Shown piece by piece: positions 1 through 5,804 of a stretch of DNA of 8,759 bases (position 1 is its first letter; each line of letters begins with the position of its first letter). The stretch covers positions 1 to 8,759 of the forward strand of contig WQUF01000453.1 in the NCBI GenBank assembly GCA_009785875.1. The letters are read 5' to 3'. The stretch is from Oscillospiraceae bacterium (GTDB lineage: Bacteria; Bacillota; Clostridia; Clostridiales; Clostridiaceae). The translations under genes and the position numbers were made by a program. The notes below the pieces were generated by a model that worked only from the letters and a program-made list of their open reading frames with translations, was not told the origin of the DNA and searched no databases.

Positions 1-107
1 TTCACCTCTGAAGGATTCCAAGTTCTTTCAAACGTGGCAGTATAACTATCCAGCATCTCCTGTGTTATCGGTTTGCCACCAATAGTTCCAATATCATTTC
101 GTTCCAA
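1..107 (-). CDS. N-terminal 35 codons of an unrecognised protein (runs off the window)
   Basis: On the minus strand an open frame begins with TTG at 107-105 and stays open for 35 codons to the window edge. An AAGGAG site at 116-121 sits 8 bases upstream, which selects this TTG. The ATG at 117-115 overlaps that SD and its frame stops after about 16 codons. The peptide begins LERNDIGTIGGKPITQEMLD and ends near TWNPSEV. I do not recognise the family. The short polar N-terminus with a 'KPIT-E-LD' element recalls small antitoxin-type proteins, but that is only an impression. A promoter-like pair lies upstream at 179-207. Confidence 0.55.
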   Translation of the reverse strand, partial: MERNDIGTIGGKPITQEMLDSYTATFERTWNPSEV

Positions 108-178
108 ATAAACATCTCCTTATCGTTAAACAACGCTCTAAATACAGTATCTGCGAAAATATTTAATTTAGTAAGTTT

Positions 179-207
179 ATAATAGCATAGAATAAATGTA
201 CAATCAA
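179..207 (-). promoter_or_regulatory. Sigma-A-type promoter for the minus-strand gene at 1-107
   Basis: On the minus strand TTGATT (207-202) and TATTAT (184-179) are separated by 17 bases. This gives a predicted transcript start near 172 and a leader of about 65 bases before the TTG start. Confidence 0.45.
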
Positions 208-225
208 TAAATCAATATTAATAAT

Positions 226-255
226 TTGACATATGCACTTGGTACTAACTTATAA
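226..255 (+). promoter_or_regulatory. Possible sigma-A promoter upstream of RNA unit 1
   Basis: A consensus TTGACA at 226-231 is followed after 18 bases by TTATAA at 250-255. It would start transcription near 262, just ahead of the first RNA unit. It competes with the idea that the conserved block at 272-304 is itself the promoter. Confidence 0.35.
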
Positions 256-305
256 AAATTATTTAAAAAATAGGAATATTTTCCAAAGAACTGTATTATA
301 TATTT

Positions 306-466
306 ATTGAATACGTAAATATACAAAATTAGGTTAGGTGTGCGTTTATCATATATAGTACCTCCAGATTTTTAAGCAACTTGCTGGCATAGTCTCTGAT
401 TGTTTCATATTTATAGTATTCAAACAAAGATCCTCGTTTTAGGTTTAGAGGATCTTTGTTCTTTTG
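306..466 (+). ncRNA. Candidate structured RNA, unit 1
   Basis: This noncoding stretch has a closing stem: GAATAC (309-314) pairs with GTATTC (416-421), and TAAATAT (316-322) pairs with ATATTTA (407-413), with a small internal loop between. The interior holds TTAGGTGTGC (334-343), an ACCTCC tract (360-365) and a short AGCA/TGCT hairpin. A terminator follows directly at 421-466. The 3' unit repeats the same order of elements. No convincing ORF is present. It does not match a riboswitch consensus I can recall, so a small RNA or an attenuator-type leader are both possible. Confidence 0.45.
421..466 (+). terminator. Intrinsic terminator of RNA unit 1
   Basis: A perfect 13-bp stem is formed by AACAAAGATCCTC (423-435) and GAGGATCTTTGTT (448-460), with a 12-base loop. 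It is followed by CTTTTG, a short T tract. Confidence 0.7.
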
Positions 467-537
467 AAAAATTATTAAAATTAGGAATATTTTTTATTAG
501 ACTTGATTATATATTAATGTATTATATATTATTTTAT

Positions 538-661
538 GCAGATATGCTAAATTAGGTGTAGCCATTTTGTAGGTTCCTCTCTACAATATGATCCATCTTT
601 TAAATAATTACTAATTTAACATATCTCTGCAAAGGATTCTCTTTTAGAGGATCTTTTTTTT
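538..661 (+). ncRNA. Candidate structured RNA, unit 2 (sibling of unit 1)
   Basis: A long-range stem encloses this unit: GC-AGATATG (538-546) pairs with CATATCT and GC (620-630, with a 2-base bulge), and TAAATTAG (548-555) pairs with CTAATTTA (611-618). Inside, CAT-TTGTAG (563-572) pairs with CTACAA-ATG (581-590), presenting an 8-base loop GTTCCTCT (573-580). The motif TTAGGTGTAGC (552-562) matches TTAGGTGTGC of unit 1. A terminator abuts the 3' end of the stem. Architecture, motif and pyrimidine-rich CCTC segment are shared with unit 1, so the two are probably a diverged tandem duplication. Function is unknown. Confidence 0.5.
631..661 (+). terminator. Intrinsic terminator of RNA unit 2
   Basis: AAAGGATTCTC (631-641) pairs with GAGGATCTTTT (647-657) across a 5-base loop, an 11-bp stem with two G-U pairs. 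It runs into eight Ts. The GAGGATCTTT arm is the same as in the unit 1 terminator. Confidence 0.75.
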
Positions 662-708
662 AGTTGAGATCTATTTGAATAATAATTTTAAATTAACAGA
701 AAATAATA

Positions 709-737
709 TTGACAAAAATGATATAGAAACATAGAAT
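709..737 (+). promoter_or_regulatory. Sigma-A promoter of the AOR operon
   Basis: A consensus TTGACA (709-714), a 17-base spacer and TAGAAT (732-737) predict a transcript start near 744. This leaves a leader of about 135 bases before the AOR start codon. Confidence 0.7.
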
Positions 738-746
738 TTAGTTAAG

Positions 747-768
747 TTTGAATCTTTCTAGATTCAAA
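747..768 (+). promoter_or_regulatory. Perfect hairpin/palindrome at the 5' end of the AOR leader
   Basis: TTTGAATCT (747-755) and AGATTCAAA (760-768) form a 9-bp perfect stem with a 4-base loop, starting within a few bases of the predicted transcript start. No T tract follows, so it is not a terminator. It could be a 5' stabilising hairpin or the DNA operator of a dimeric regulator. Confidence 0.5.
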
Positions 769-804
769 TGTGATCAATAATAAGTCATAGCACAGGAATT
801 TTGT

Positions 805-852
805 CATCTGGAATTACATCTGGATGTGGATTGAAACGATGTGGATTGAAAC
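805..852 (+). repeat. Direct repeats in the AOR leader
   Basis: A 15-bp sequence, GATGTGGATTGAAAC, occurs twice head to tail with no spacer (823-837 and 838-852). Just upstream CATCTGGA occurs twice (805-812 and 817-824). The 15-mer ends like type I-C CRISPR repeats, but there are no spacers. The second copy ends about 12 bases before the AOR ribosome binding site. Confidence 0.75.
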
Positions 853-878
853 AAATAATTTAGAAAGGATGATTGACA

Positions 879-2729
879 ATGCTAGGTTATTTTCAAAAAA
901 TTCTCTATGTAGATTTGACCTCAAAGACATCTAGAACTGTAGACATTGATGAAAAGGATTTAAAACTTTTAATCGGTGGAGCTGCCCTTGGTGCTAAAAT
1001 TTTATTAAATGAAGTTGCTCCTAAAGTCGACCCTTTATCTCCTGAAAACAAGCTTATATTTGCTGTTGGTTTTATGCAAGCTTTGAATTATCCAGGAAAC
1101 GCAAAATGGAGCGTAATAACTAAAGGTCCCCTCACTAAATCATTTTTGGATTCTGCTGGAACAGGTGCTTGGGCCCCAGAGTTAAAAAAAGCAGGCTATG
1201 AAGCAATCGTAATCGAAGGAAAATCAGATAAACCAGTTTACATTTATATAAATAACGATAGTGTTGAAATTAAAGATGCATCTAAAATTTGGGGTATGGA
1301 TACTGTTGAAACTGGAAAAGCTATTAAAGAAGAACTTGGCGATAAGAGGATAAATACTTTAAATATCGGTCCTGCCGGTGAAAAGATGATTCCATTCTCT
1401 AGCATAAGCTGTGATGGACATTCCTTTGCAGGCAGAGGCGGTGCCGGTGCAGTAATGGGATCTAAAAATTTAAAAGCCATTGCAGTATGGGGAGATAAAC
1501 AAGTTCCTGTTTTTGACGAAGAAAATGGTAAAAAACTAGCAGTTAAGCTGATGAAAGCTCTTCACGAAACAGCAAAGGGCGGTGGAGGTACTCCTGACGT
1601 TATGGTACCTCTTGAACAATTAGGCGATTCTCCTATAAAATACTGGCGTGGAGATGCTTGGCATAAAGGTGCTGAGATGATAGGAACTCCTAGATACACT
1701 GAATTTTTAAATGTTACACCACTTCCATGTCAAAACTGTCCTGTTGGATGCCATAGGCACATTAAAAAAGAATTACCAGATGGTACAGTTTTAGAAGGAA
1801 ATGGACCTGAATATGAAACATTAGGAATGCTGGGATCAGGTCTCCTTAACGACGATCTCACATCTATCGCTATAGTCAACGATAAAGCAAATAGAGCAGG
1901 TGTAGACACAGTTTCCTTAGGCTCATATATCGGATTTACAATTGAATGTTATGAAGCTGGTTTATTATCTGCTGATGAAATAGGAATGGTGCCAAAATGG
2001 GCTGATACTGAGACTCTGTATTTCTTAGCAGATAAGATCATAAAGCAAGAAGGAATAGGTGAATTCTTTAAAGAAGGCATAAGAGGTGCAGCAGCAAAAA
2101 TAGGTGGAGACGCTCCAAAGATAGCTGTTGAAGTTAAGAACTTAGACTACCCGGCTCACGACCCAAGAGCAGTTTACGGTCTTGCTGTAAATTATGCAAC
2201 AAGTCCAAGAGGTGCTTGTCATGAAAGAGGAAATCCCCAAGCTTCAGCTTTAGGTTTATTCTATCCTGATTGCGGTATGGATGCTCCTCCAGATAGATTC
2301 GACCCTAAACAAGCTGGATACTGCGCATTTATGTATCAAAACACAAGCATGCTATACAATAACATAACAATGTGCAAATTCATGGTAAATAATGGCGGAC
2401 TTACAATCTCTGAGATTGCAAAGATGTATTATTATACAACTGGAATAGAGCTTTCAAATGAAGAACTTTTGAAGACTTCACAAAGAGGAATCACCCTTCA
2501 AAGATTGATCAATGTACGCGATGGAATGTCAAGAAAAGACGATACCCTTCCACCTAAAATGCTTCAAGCAGCAGTAATCGGAGGAAGAGCTGGCAAGGCT
2601 CCTTATGAATTCGATGATATGCTAAGCGATTATTATAAATTGAGAAATTGGGACGACAATGGTATACCTACTGCTGAAGGATTAAAAAATTTAGATTTAG
2701 AAGAGTATATTAAGTATTTGGAGGATTAA
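879..2729 (+). CDS. aor: Aldehyde:ferredoxin oxidoreductase (tungsten/molybdopterin enzyme)
   Basis: The family oxidises aldehydes to carboxylic acids with ferredoxin as acceptor, in the cytoplasm of anaerobes, using a bis-pterin W or Mo cofactor and one 4Fe-4S cluster. The 616-residue length is typical. From the ATG at 879, the pterin-binding signature AGRGGAGAVMGSKNL lies at about 184-198. The cluster ligands are C284, C287 and C291 (PCQNCPVGC) plus C499. GPEYET (about 309-314) and ATSPRGACHERG, with a histidine at 448, match conserved active-site segments of archaeal AOR. The frame also opens at a TTG (873), but that lies only 3 bases after AAAGGA. The ATG at 879 has 9-base spacing and gives the family-typical start MLGYFQKILYVDL. 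It is followed without a gap by a MoaD-like gene, as expected for a pterin enzyme. The exact aldehyde cannot be read from sequence. Confidence 0.93.
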   Translation: MLGYFQKILYVDLTSKTSRTVDIDEKDLKLLIGGAALGAKILLNEVAPKVDPLSPENKLIFAVGFMQALNYPGNAKWSVITKGPLTKSFLDSAGTGAWAPELKKAGYEAIVIEGKSDKPVYIYINNDSVEIKDASKIWGMDTVETGKAIKEELGDKRINTLNIGPAGEKMIPFSSISCDGHSFAGRGGAGAVMGSKNLKAIAVWGDKQVPVFDEENGKKLAVKLMKALHETAKGGGGTPDVMVPLEQLGDSPIKYWRGDAWHKGAEMIGTPRYTEFLNVTPLPCQNCPVGCHRHIKKELPDGTVLEGNGPEYETLGMLGSGLLNDDLTSIAIVNDKANRAGVDTVSLGSYIGFTIECYEAGLLSADEIGMVPKWADTETLYFLADKIIKQEGIGEFFKEGIRGAAAKIGGDAPKIAVEVKNLDYPAHDPRAVYGLAVNYATSPRGACHERGNPQASALGLFYPDCGMDAPPDRFDPKQAGYCAFMYQNTSMLYNNITMCKFMVNNGGLTISEIAKMYYYTTGIELSNEELLKTSQRGITLQRLINVRDGMSRKDDTLPPKMLQAAVIGGRAGKAPYEFDDMLSDYYKLRNWDDNGIPTAEGLKNLDLEEYIKYLED

Positions 2730-2960
2730 ATGGTTTATATTAAATTCGTTGGTCCATTTTCAAAACTCATGCCAAGCACAACTGAAAATGGCTACTTCGC
2801 TTCTGATTCTGGTGGTAAGTCAATATCTTCTTGTCTAAGTTCATTCGATTTTGGTAACATAACTTATGTGATTTTGGTTAACAATATGAGAGAAGATAAA
2901 GACTATATTTTGCAAGATGGCGATAAGTTATTGGTAATGCCAACTTTAGCCGGTGGTTAA
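2730..2960 (+). CDS. MoaD/ThiS-family sulfur carrier protein
   Basis: This 76-residue protein has the beta-grasp pattern of ubiquitin-like sulfur carriers. It opens with a hydrophobic strand (MVYIKFVGPF) and ends in LVMPTLAGG. The C-terminal Gly-Gly is the residue pair that is adenylated and thiocarboxylated by a MoeB/ThiF-type enzyme so that sulfur can be handed to molybdopterin synthase. Its ATG abuts the AOR stop codon, and the GGAGG at 2720-2724 lies inside the end of the AOR gene, so translation is probably coupled. The position after an AOR suggests a dedicated sulfur donor for the W/Mo pterin dithiolene of that enzyme. No MoaE, MoeB or other cofactor gene is in the window, so these partners must be elsewhere. 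ThiS-like use is less likely in this context. Confidence 0.8.
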   Translation: MVYIKFVGPFSKLMPSTTENGYFASDSGGKSISSCLSSFDFGNITYVILVNNMREDKDYILQDGDKLLVMPTLAGG

Positions 2961-2980
2961 AAAAATTTAGGAGGTAATTT

Positions 2981-4144
2981 ATGTTTAATGCAAATGTCGG
3001 TTCAAGTATTCTAGTAAATTCCTATGATGCTGGTATGGAAGCTGCTAAACTCGCTATGGATAACCTTAATGAAATAAAGATGGCTTTTATGTATACCAGT
3101 TGTGAACATGATCAAGAGGAAGTTTTAAAAGGTGCTTCTGAAGTTCTTAAAGATGTTCCAATCATAGGTAATACCAGTTTTACAGGTATAATAACTCAGC
3201 AAGGTTTTATCGGCGGAAATACATTTGTAGGAATAATGGTCATATCTAGCGATGATTTAGCTATAGGTATAGCAGGAGTAGAAAAAGAGACAGATGCAAG
3301 AGAAGCTGGTCAAAAAGCTGCTTTAGATGCAATAGAAAATTCAGGTAAAAAACAAATTCCAAATTATTTCTACATGGTAGCTCCTCCAGGGGAAGAAGAA
3401 TCATACTTAAAGGGTATAACCGATGTCATAGGCAGAGTTCCTTGCTTTGGTGGAAGTGCTGCTGACAATACCATAGAAGGTAAGTGGAAATTATTCACAA
3501 ATAATGGATCATTTGCTGATGGTGTAGCAGTTGCGTTCTTCTTTACAGATAGTTCATTTGCAAATGAATATACTGGAGCTTATAGAGAAACTTGTAACTC
3601 AGGTGTCATCACTAAGTTATCAGGAAAGAGGACTCTAGTGGAAATAGATGGAGAACCTGCTATAATGAAATACTCAAAATGGGTTTCAAAAGATCCTTCA
3701 AAGCTTTTAGGTGGAAATCTGCTGCTTGAAACTATCTTAGCACCACTTGGAGTTAAGGATAGATTAGGAGATCTGGTTGCAATAAGGCATCCTATGTTTG
3801 GAAACGATGATTTTTCCATGAATATTGGATCAAACCTTGCAGTGAACACCTGTGTAATTCAAATGGAATCCACTACTGATGAATTGATATACTCAGTTGA
3901 AACTGCTTTAAAGGATTTAAAAGAAAAGCTTGGTGAAGACATTTCTGCACTCCACTTGATTCACTGTGGTGGAAGAAGAGCTGGAATCGGCGACAGGATC
4001 AATGAAGTCTACGGAACAATCAAAAAAACTGTAGGAACTGTTCCTTTTATAATGGAATTTACTTTTGGAGAGTATGGATTCTTTGATGATGGGAATAATA
4101 CTTGTGGAGGGCTAATGCTCTCGTTTACAGCTTTTGGAAAATAA
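2981..4144 (+). CDS. Stand-alone FIST-domain (FIST_N + FIST_C) sensory protein
   Basis: The 387-residue protein reads as FIST_N (about 20-200) followed by FIST_C (about 205-380). FIST_N segments include IIGNTSFTGIITQQGFIGG (61-79) and the CFGGSAADN turn (155-163). FIST_C segments include LVEIDGEPAIMKYSKWV (219-235), LLGGNLLLET and the closing block PFIMEFTFGEYGFF (355-368). FIST domains are proposed small-ligand sensors, usually fused to kinases, GGDEF or chemotaxis modules. Here there is no output domain, signal peptide or membrane segment, so it is a soluble protein whose partner is not encoded in cis. It starts 20 bases after the sulfur carrier with a strong AGGAGG (2969-2974) and is the last gene of the AOR operon. 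A role in sensing or handling the AOR substrate or product is inference. Confidence 0.8.
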   Translation: MFNANVGSSILVNSYDAGMEAAKLAMDNLNEIKMAFMYTSCEHDQEEVLKGASEVLKDVPIIGNTSFTGIITQQGFIGGNTFVGIMVISSDDLAIGIAGVEKETDAREAGQKAALDAIENSGKKQIPNYFYMVAPPGEEESYLKGITDVIGRVPCFGGSAADNTIEGKWKLFTNNGSFADGVAVAFFFTDSSFANEYTGAYRETCNSGVITKLSGKRTLVEIDGEPAIMKYSKWVSKDPSKLLGGNLLLETILAPLGVKDRLGDLVAIRHPMFGNDDFSMNIGSNLAVNTCVIQMESTTDELIYSVETALKDLKEKLGEDISALHLIHCGGRRAGIGDRINEVYGTIKKTVGTVPFIMEFTFGEYGFFDDGNNTCGGLMLSFTAFGK

Positions 4145-4275
4145 TTTAATTTTGTACCTTCATCAAATTTTGATGTTGGAATATAATTTAATTTTGAGCC
4201 TTCATCATAAATTTGATGTTTGGAATATAATTTAATTTTGAGCCTTCACCAAAATTTGATGAAGGCTCTTTTATA
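4141..4275 (+). repeat. Three tandem copies of a roughly 43-bp terminator-derived unit
   Basis: ATAATTTAATTTTG recurs at 4141, 4183 and 4227, each time followed by a (G)(A)(G)CCTTCA-C/TCA segment and an AAATTTGATG-like half. Spacings are 42 and 44 bases. The first copy overlaps the FIST stop codon. Copies 1 and 2 lack the AAGGCTC arm and instead return to TTGGAATATAA, which resembles the end of the FIST gene (TTGGAAAATAA). Only copy 3 carries the complete terminator. Confidence 0.85.
4240..4275 (+). terminator. Intrinsic terminator of the AOR operon
   Basis: GAGCCTTCACCAAA (4240-4253) pairs with TTTGATGAAGGCTC (4255-4268), with one C-A mismatch, followed by TTTTA. The same 3' arm can pair perfectly over 12 bases with the upstream copy GAGCCTTCATCA at 4196-4207. 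On the minus strand the hairpin is followed by A-rich sequence, so it should not work well for the convergent transcript. Confidence 0.75.
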
Positions 4276-4283
4276 ATAATTTT

Positions 4284-4457
4284 TTACCATACTTCTCTTC
4301 CAGCTGGTTCTTCTATACCCCAATCAAACTCCCTGCAATCATAATCACCATCATAATCCTTAAACAATTCTTCAAGACTCAAATATGAACTTTTAGCTTT
4401 TTTAATAATTATTTGTTCTTTATCTGCTATAAGTTCAATTTTTTCATCATCTTTCAT
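4284..4457 (-). CDS. MazE-type antitoxin C-terminal fragment (57 aa)
   Basis: The ORF is M-KDDEKIELIADKEQIIIKKA, a YLSLEELFKDYDGDY segment, then EFDWGIEEPAGREVW at the end. The pattern 'LEEL-x3-Y-G-Y ... DWG-x-P-x-G-x-E-W' is the toxin-binding tail of MazE antitoxins. The first 20 residues fit only the second half of the AbrB/MazE DNA-binding barrel. A full MazE has about 25 more residues at the N-terminus. These are absent here: in the same frame a TAA lies six codons upstream of the ATG. The ATG overlaps the TGA of the upstream MFS gene (ATGA, 4454-4457), with GGAG at 4466-4469 eight bases away, so it could be translated by coupling. No MazF toxin is visible. It may be a remnant or a functional tail-only antitoxin. 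Confidence 0.65.
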   Translation of the reverse strand: MKDDEKIELIADKEQIIIKKAKSSYLSLEELFKDYDGDYDCREFDWGIEEPAGREVW

Positions 4458-5647
4458 ACAAATATCTCCATTTTATTTTTTTTCACTTTATTATTTAAGA
4501 TTTCAGATACAATAATTAAAATTATAAGGATACTCACTAAAAATACGGGTAGCAAACCATAATTAAAATGAGATGCTATAAATCCAAATAATGGCGGCAT
4601 CACTGTAGAACCAGTAAACGCAAAAGCAACTTGCATCCCCATTATATCTTGAGAATACTCTTTTCCAAAATTCTCAGGTGTTTCGTGGGATAGGCTCGGA
4701 AAAATCGGTCCACACCCAACTCCTAACATTAAAAATGCAATCAAAAGTGATGTATTTCCAAATGGCAATACTAAAAATATTATTCCCAATGCTATCAAGA
4801 TCTGTCCTAAACGTATCATCCATCTGTTATTAAGTTTAAAAGCTAAAAAGCCTGAAACCAATCTTCCAAAGGTTATTCCTAAGAAGAAGAGCGATACCCA
4901 ATTTGCTGCTGTATCTTTTGGGATTCCTTTCACTATTACCACAAAGCTCGATCCCCATAGCCCAACTAATGCCTCAATGGAACAATAGAAGAAGAAAGAC
5001 GCTAATGCATATTTTACTCCTTTTAGCTTAAATAATCGTAAGTAACTCAGGGACTTATGGTCAATCTCCTCCTCTTTAATGGTTTTACCAGTGATCTTAT
5101 TCCACAATGGCAATGAGAAGAAGAGTACCACTACCAGGCATAATTCAATGATGCTTATGATGCGATAGCCCCAGTTCCAATTGCCCATATGAACTAATAT
5201 GATGGGACCAATGGTAGCACCGACTCCCCATAGACAATGCAGAAAGTTCATATGTACTAATTTATAAAACCTTGCTACAATATCATTTAACAATACCTCT
5301 TCAAGACCAGTTCCAAGCCCAAGTGGAATTGCACAAAGGCAAAGCATCATAATACTCCTCGAAAAAGAAAAACCTATTAATGCTAATGCTATCAGTAAAA
5401 AACCAACTAAACATGTAATCCCTGTGCTGATCTTCTTTGCAATTTTGCTGCAAAAAATACTTGAGATGATTATGCAACCTGTTATTATCATTGAAATTAT
5501 ACCTGCAAAAGAGATCTGTGCATTGAGTCCTTGGTACATCGATGGCCAGGCAGCACCTAGCAATGAATGCTGCAGTCCAAGGCAAGTAAATGCAACATAG
5601 ACCAATAATAATAAAATAAAATAAGCCAATATTATCCCAACTTTCAA
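4454..5647 (-). CDS. Major facilitator superfamily transporter, FucP-like
   Basis: This 397-residue integral membrane protein has about 12 hydrophobic segments in two bundles. The bundles are separated by a charged cytoplasmic loop around residues 184-202 (WNKITGKTIKEEEIDHK). HMNFLHCLWGVGATIGP (132-148) and GCGPIFPSLSHETP (311-324) resemble the FucP/sugar-permease branch of the MFS. The substrate cannot be told from sequence. The frame opens at a TTG (5647-5645) with no good SD; the nearest purine run, AAGG, is 20 bases upstream. No ATG occurs until well inside the protein, so the start is uncertain by a few residues. A promoter-like pair lies at 5680-5708. The 3' end overlaps the antitoxin-tail ORF by four bases. 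The gene is divergent from the ParB-like gene and convergent with the AOR operon. Confidence 0.82.
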   Translation of the reverse strand: MKVGIILAYFILLLLVYVAFTCLGLQHSLLGAAWPSMYQGLNAQISFAGIISMIITGCIIISSIFCSKIAKKISTGITCLVGFLLIALALIGFSFSRSIMMLCLCAIPLGLGTGLEEVLLNDIVARFYKLVHMNFLHCLWGVGATIGPIILVHMGNWNWGYRIISIIELCLVVVLFFSLPLWNKITGKTIKEEEIDHKSLSYLRLFKLKGVKYALASFFFYCSIEALVGLWGSSFVVIVKGIPKDTAANWVSLFFLGITFGRLVSGFLAFKLNNRWMIRLGQILIALGIIFLVLPFGNTSLLIAFLMLGVGCGPIFPSLSHETPENFGKEYSQDIMGMQVAFAFTGSTVMPPLFGFIASHFNYGLLPVFLVSILIILIIVSEILNNKVKKNKMEIFV

Positions 5648-5679
5648 TGTAAAAAAATTTTGAACAACCTTACAAATAT

Positions 5680-5708
5680 AGTATATGTAATAGAGTAAAA
5701 TATGTGAA
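5680..5708 (-). promoter_or_regulatory. Sigma-A-type promoter of the MFS gene
   Basis: On the minus strand TTCACA (5708-5703), a 17-base spacer and TATACT (5685-5680) predict a start near 5673, about 26 bases before the TTG codon. No equally good promoter for the divergent ParB-like gene was found in 5648-5804. Confidence 0.55.
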
Positions 5709-5804
5709 GCTTTCTCTTAATAAATTTAATTAGAGACTTTTTATTCACTTTTTAAATAAAACATCATAACATAAATTAGACTATTATAAAAGAGAGGGAA
5801 TGTT

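Larger units (their letters stand above)
254..515 (+). repeat. Duplicated promoter-like block (254-304 and 467-515)
   Basis: Both copies contain AAAAATTATT, an A/T run, AGGAATATTTT, exactly 13 bases and then TTATATATT. The first copy has these elements at 254-263, 272-282 and 296-304; the second at 467-476, 483-493 and 507-515. The conserved spacing suggests a promoter or operator duplicated with the RNA unit it precedes. AGGAATATT resembles the -35 of sigma-H-type promoters. A second reading for copy 2 is TTGATT (503-508), 18 bases, TATTAT (527-532), which would start the RNA at about 539. Confidence 0.5.

Noticed and set aside
823..852. CRISPR array suggested by two GATGTGGATTGAAAC units
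   Set aside because: The copies are directly adjacent with no spacer, only 15 bp long, and no cas gene or further repeats are present.
744..878. Molybdenum/tungsten cofactor riboswitch upstream of AOR
   Set aside because: The leader lacks the Moco-element consensus as I know it and has only one clear hairpin; no anti-terminator arrangement was found.
873..878. TTG at 873 as the AOR start
   Set aside because: It is only 3 bases from the AAAGGA site, whereas the ATG at 879 has normal spacing and matches the family N-terminus.
4240..4275. Bidirectional terminator for the convergent MFS/antitoxin transcript
   Set aside because: On the minus strand the stem is followed by an A-rich run rather than Ts.
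5301..5585. Second minus-strand ORF inside the MFS gene
   Set aside because: It is in another frame of well-defined membrane-segment coding sequence and its composition is not protein-like.
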